Source: Neocallimastix lanati (nom. inval.) (Eukaryota > Neocallimastigomycota > Neocallimastigomycetes > Neocallimastigales > Neocallimastigaceae). From it: a DNA stretch of 10,000 nt. The stretch lies in assembly GCA_016946835.1 (NCBI GenBank), contig JACVTC010000713.1, positions 1-10,000 of the forward strand. Reading direction: 5' to 3'. The translations under genes were made by a program, and so were the position numbers. A model generated the notes under the pieces. The model had not been told where the DNA came from, searched no databases, and was given only the letters and a program-made list of their open reading frames with translations. Positions within the stretch are counted from its first letter, which is position 1, and the number at the start of each line of letters is the position of its first letter. Below, piece after piece: positions 7,244 to 10,000 of this stretch.

Positions 7244-7848
7244 CTAAAATAATAAAAGAAAGAATTTAACATCGTTATAAATAAAGATAGTATAGTTTCC
7301 ACCAAAGAATACAGAAAGATTCTCATTAAGAGAATTAACTCTCCATAGATTCTGTGAGTAGAACTAGACTGTTAGTATTTGTATCTGAAATATCAGTATA
7401 ATATGACTACCAATAGTATTGTTCCTAAACCATATTGGTACGACATTAGCACTCTTGGCACTGAAGGATTTATTATTAAATCGATTAAAATGTAACTTAA
7501 GGGACTCTAATAATGATAGGTACTGTTTTAGCAAGATAACCCTAACAATATGAACTGTTTTTAAGAGTTGTTCACTTTAAATGTCTCCGTTCCCCAATAT
7601 CAAATTGCAGATGATCTAAAGCCGAAATTCCACCAAGAAAAGATATGTAAAAATATTTAATGATAAAATTTTCATTTTCTAAAATATTAAAATATGTTGG
7701 TAAAAAGGAAAGAGTTCTTATTTTATAAAAAGGTCATTGATGAAATCCAAAGATTCACATCTATATAATGAAAAGGAAGAACATTCAAATATTCAATGGA
7801 TGAACGACTGTTCACCCTCTCCACAGCAATGAAAGGTATAATAAAATG
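7244..7848 (-). pseudogene. Decayed coding-like region, strand and family uncertain
   Basis: On the minus strand three frames hand over with few stops. 7848-7726 holds 41 codons with SRSSIEYLNVLPFHYIDVNL. 7733-7575 holds 53 codons with RTLSFLPTYFNILENENF and GGISALDHLQFDIGERRHLK. 7576-7247 holds 70 codons, one TAG at 7364-7366, then 39 more with LWRVNSLNENLSVFFGGNYT. The region is GC-richer than its surroundings. The plus strand also gives protein-like scraps: SLRELTLHRFCE at 7323-7358, an ATG ORF at 7403 with IVPKPYWYDISTLGTEGF, and NHIGTTLALLALKDLLLNRL at about 7428-7487. These are leucine-rich, as in LRR/F-box proteins, but more broken. I therefore call only a coding relic. Minus is favoured on openness alone; T-rich strands have fewer stops by chance, which weakens that argument. 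Confidence 0.35.
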
Positions 7849-8384
7849 TTAAATATAACCATAAATTATATACAAATTGATGATATTTATTCCTCTACAT
7901 ATTATATTTATTGATTGCGAAGTATTCAAGAAGTTATAATTATTAAACTTCAATTATTAATTCATATTTTAATGATGAGAAAATTCAAATATATAAAATC
8001 CTTTTAGAAATTTAGATTTTAAGAGGAGAATTGACAATGTAAAATAATGAATATAAAATATTAAAGGAAAATTACTTTACTAAATCTTTGTACTAAATAT
8101 TAAAAATAATATTTATTTTGGAAATGTATAAAAAAGTTTAAATAGATAAAATTAGCAAAAATTACCCAACAAGAAGATATAAACTGTAATAATGAATCTT
8201 AATAAATTATGAAACAATTTACTTTATTAACTAATAAGTTTAAAATGGCTAGAATAATATAATTAGTTATAAATGTAATAGATTTTAATACCCCAAGATT
8301 ATAATTTATCAAGTACACTGATATATAATTAAAAATTTATTTTAATAGTTATCATATCCATTAATATGAGCAAAAAGTATCATA

Positions 8385-8627
8385 TCAGCTGCTAAGTTTC
8401 GATATCCAATAAATTTTTAAGACAATTCCTACAGGAAATAATATATCTAATTCGAAAGGTTGCATTTGACTATTCTAATTATTTAAGTCATAACCTTTAA
8501 TAATACGATCTGCTTTTTCTTTTTCTAATGGAGAATGCCATTTTCCTGTTAAGTGTGCTTTAGATAAATCACTATACACACGACCAAGCACAGACGAATT
8601 AAATATTTCAACAAATTCTTTCTCCAT
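8385..8627 (-). pseudogene. Small minus-strand ORF broken by one TAG, unknown family
   Basis: An ATG at 8627-8625, shortly after an in-frame TAA, opens 50 codons. The product starts MEKEFVEIFNSSVLGRVYSD and contains SKAHLTGKWHSPLEKEKADR, followed by IIKGYDLNN. TAG 8477-8475 stops it, but the same frame stays open for 29 more codons (NSQMQPFELDILFPVGIVLK ...) to TGA 8387-8385. The amino-acid mix looks like a real soluble protein. The TAG may be a former CAG glutamine codon. Alternatively it is an intact 50-residue gene. The downstream half falls within the outer end of the right inverted arm and the upstream half outside it. I recognise no domain. Confidence 0.45.
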
Positions 8628-10000
8628 ATAAAATATTATTTCCTTTTAATTTACTATTCTTTTATATTTAAATTTTAATTAAATATAGATAAAACTAAAA
8701 CTCTTAAAAAAAAATTATTAAATAAACAAATGATAAACAAATAATTAAAATAAGCAATAAATAAAGGAAAAGGAAATAACTAATTAAAAAATCAAATATA
8801 AATTAAGATTTTTTCGGTTCATCCATTTAAGATCAAATTTTTATAGGAGTTAATACATATTTAAAGCCACATATTTTAAAATCATTTTATTTAATGTATC
8901 AGAATCTAAATACAAACATAGAAATACATTATTATTATAAATAATTTATTCAAACTCAAGCCATAAAGTAAAAATGTATTAAAATGAAAAAATATTATAT
9001 CATGGAAATTTATTATTTGTTTATTACTCTTTATTAATTTTTATATATTATTTTGTTCATATTATAATATATTACATCAATAAATTAATATATAAAAATA
9101 ATTGATTAAGTTGAAAATTAATAAATTAATAATATATATAATGATTTGTCGAAATTAAAATTGATTGCTTAATAAAATACTATATATATGTATTTACAAT
9201 ATATTTAATGTATTTTTTATGATATATTTATAAGATTATAAAATTAAAATATTTAATATATTGTTCATATTCTAGTATTAGTATATGTATATTTCTATAT
9301 TAATGTTTTATAAAATTTAATTACTTAATCAAATATTTAATAAATATATTATAAAATAAATATATAAAATAATAATCTATATAATATTGGTAAATATAAT
9401 ATTGTTTATTAAATAAATTAATTATAATATTGCAATTCACAAAACATAAATAAAAAATAAAAAGTAAAAAAAAAATTTTTCTTTAAACTTTACTTAATTT
9501 TTTTTATTAAAGTAATAATATAAAAAGGTAAATAAATCGATTAAATAATTTTAAAATATTAAATTTTATATTATAAAAATTTTTTATTTAATAAGGAAGT
9601 ATGTAAATAAAAGGTTTATTATGGAAAGAAAGATAATAGGAAATATAGGAAATGTTATAAATCAATGTAAAAGCGATATAAAGATTTTATATATTTATTT
9701 TGTTTATATTAATTTTAAATTAATAAACAAAAGATTTTTTAAGTAGAACGAATATAATAAACGAAATACTTTAATATCAGACTATTTATAAAAATGAAAA
9801 TAAATATTAATTTTTATGAAATATATAAAAAAGGAAAAGAAAGAAAGAAATTAGATGATGAAAATAGATGGAATATATTAGAAATAAATATTTGAATAAA
9901 TAATAAATAAATAAATATATTAAAGAAAATATAAATATTTACTAATAAATTCATTATATTATTTAAATATTTCTAAAAGATTAAACCAAAATGGGTTTAT
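8628..10000. other. AT-rich intergenic DNA with no gene seen
   Basis: Very low GC sequence dominated by A/T words, with TAAA/TAA microsatellite stretches (for example 9891-9920). I see no coding frame with protein-like composition, no RNA gene, no long repeat of elements elsewhere in the window, and no inverted-repeat partner. Confidence 0.6.

Larger units (their letters stand above)
6605..8447 (-). repeat. Right arm of the long inverted repeat
   Basis: Read on the minus strand, this arm follows 1531-3074. It includes the counterpart of TAATCTTGGGGTATTAAAA (+ strand about 8287-8305), of AAAGGATTTTATATATTTG (about 7988-8006), of ACATAATGAG...TATCATAATTT (about 6935-6965), and of the junction palindrome (6841-6862). 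It is longer than the left arm, mainly because of extra, GC-richer sequence in 7244-7850. Divergence from the left arm is substantial, so the duplication is old. Which part belongs to which element is not resolved. Confidence 0.75.

Noticed and set aside
8628-10000. Possible continuation of the inverted repeat to the outer right, matching 941-1530
   Set aside because: I compared the reverse complement of about 8640-8900 with 941-1530 and found no convincing match; shared words are only AT-rich background.

Overview
This is eukaryotic, very AT-rich (well over 80% A+T), transposon-derived DNA, and it contains no intact gene. It has A and T homopolymers up to 65 bases, (AT)n and (TAA)n microsatellites, a fungal-style Ty3/gypsy integrase fragment and a dead MULE transposase with a FLYWCH-type zinc finger. 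Together these suggest an AT-rich, repeat-bloated genome of an early-diverging fungus. An arbuscular-mycorrhizal (Glomeromycotina) type is my first guess; anaerobic chytrids or microsporidia are alternatives. The lineage is inferred, not shown. No bacterial operon, RBS, tRNA, rRNA or CRISPR signal is present.

Layout. (1) Bases 1-736: the 3' part of a Ty3/gypsy pol gene (integrase core and C-terminal domain) with at least two frameshifts. It is clearly GC-richer than everything after it. (2) 737-940: AT-rich, with a GC-rich patch carrying a 15-bp tandem duplication. (3) 941-3074: a repeat unit of about 1.95 kb. It starts at 941 and ends at a palindrome near 2886, where a second copy starts, giving a near-identical direct repeat (941-1124 and 2889-3074). 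(4) 3668-4878: the MULE transposase relic on the + strand, broken by many frameshifts and by an A65 tract lying inside the old coding region. (5) 5038-5588: degenerate tandem repeats, an (AT)11 tract and a compact GC-rich island. (6) 5739-6358: decayed coding sequence I do not recognise. (7) 6605-8447: a diverged inverted copy of 1531-3074, partly on either side of another decayed coding-like stretch at 7244-7848. (8) 8385-8627: a short minus-strand reading frame, broken once by TAG, that overlaps the outer end of that arm. (9) 8628-10000: AT-rich filler.

How it fits together. The dead MULE lies between two inverted arms of about 1.5 and 1.8 kb. This layout resembles a MULE with long terminal inverted repeats, now heavily decayed. 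However, the arms also contain a tandem-element junction, so an inverted duplication of an older repeat, later invaded by a MULE, is equally possible. Several visible lesions look like C-to-T or G-to-A changes: apparent CAA-to-TAA stops, and an Asp-to-Asn change at the expected second catalytic position.
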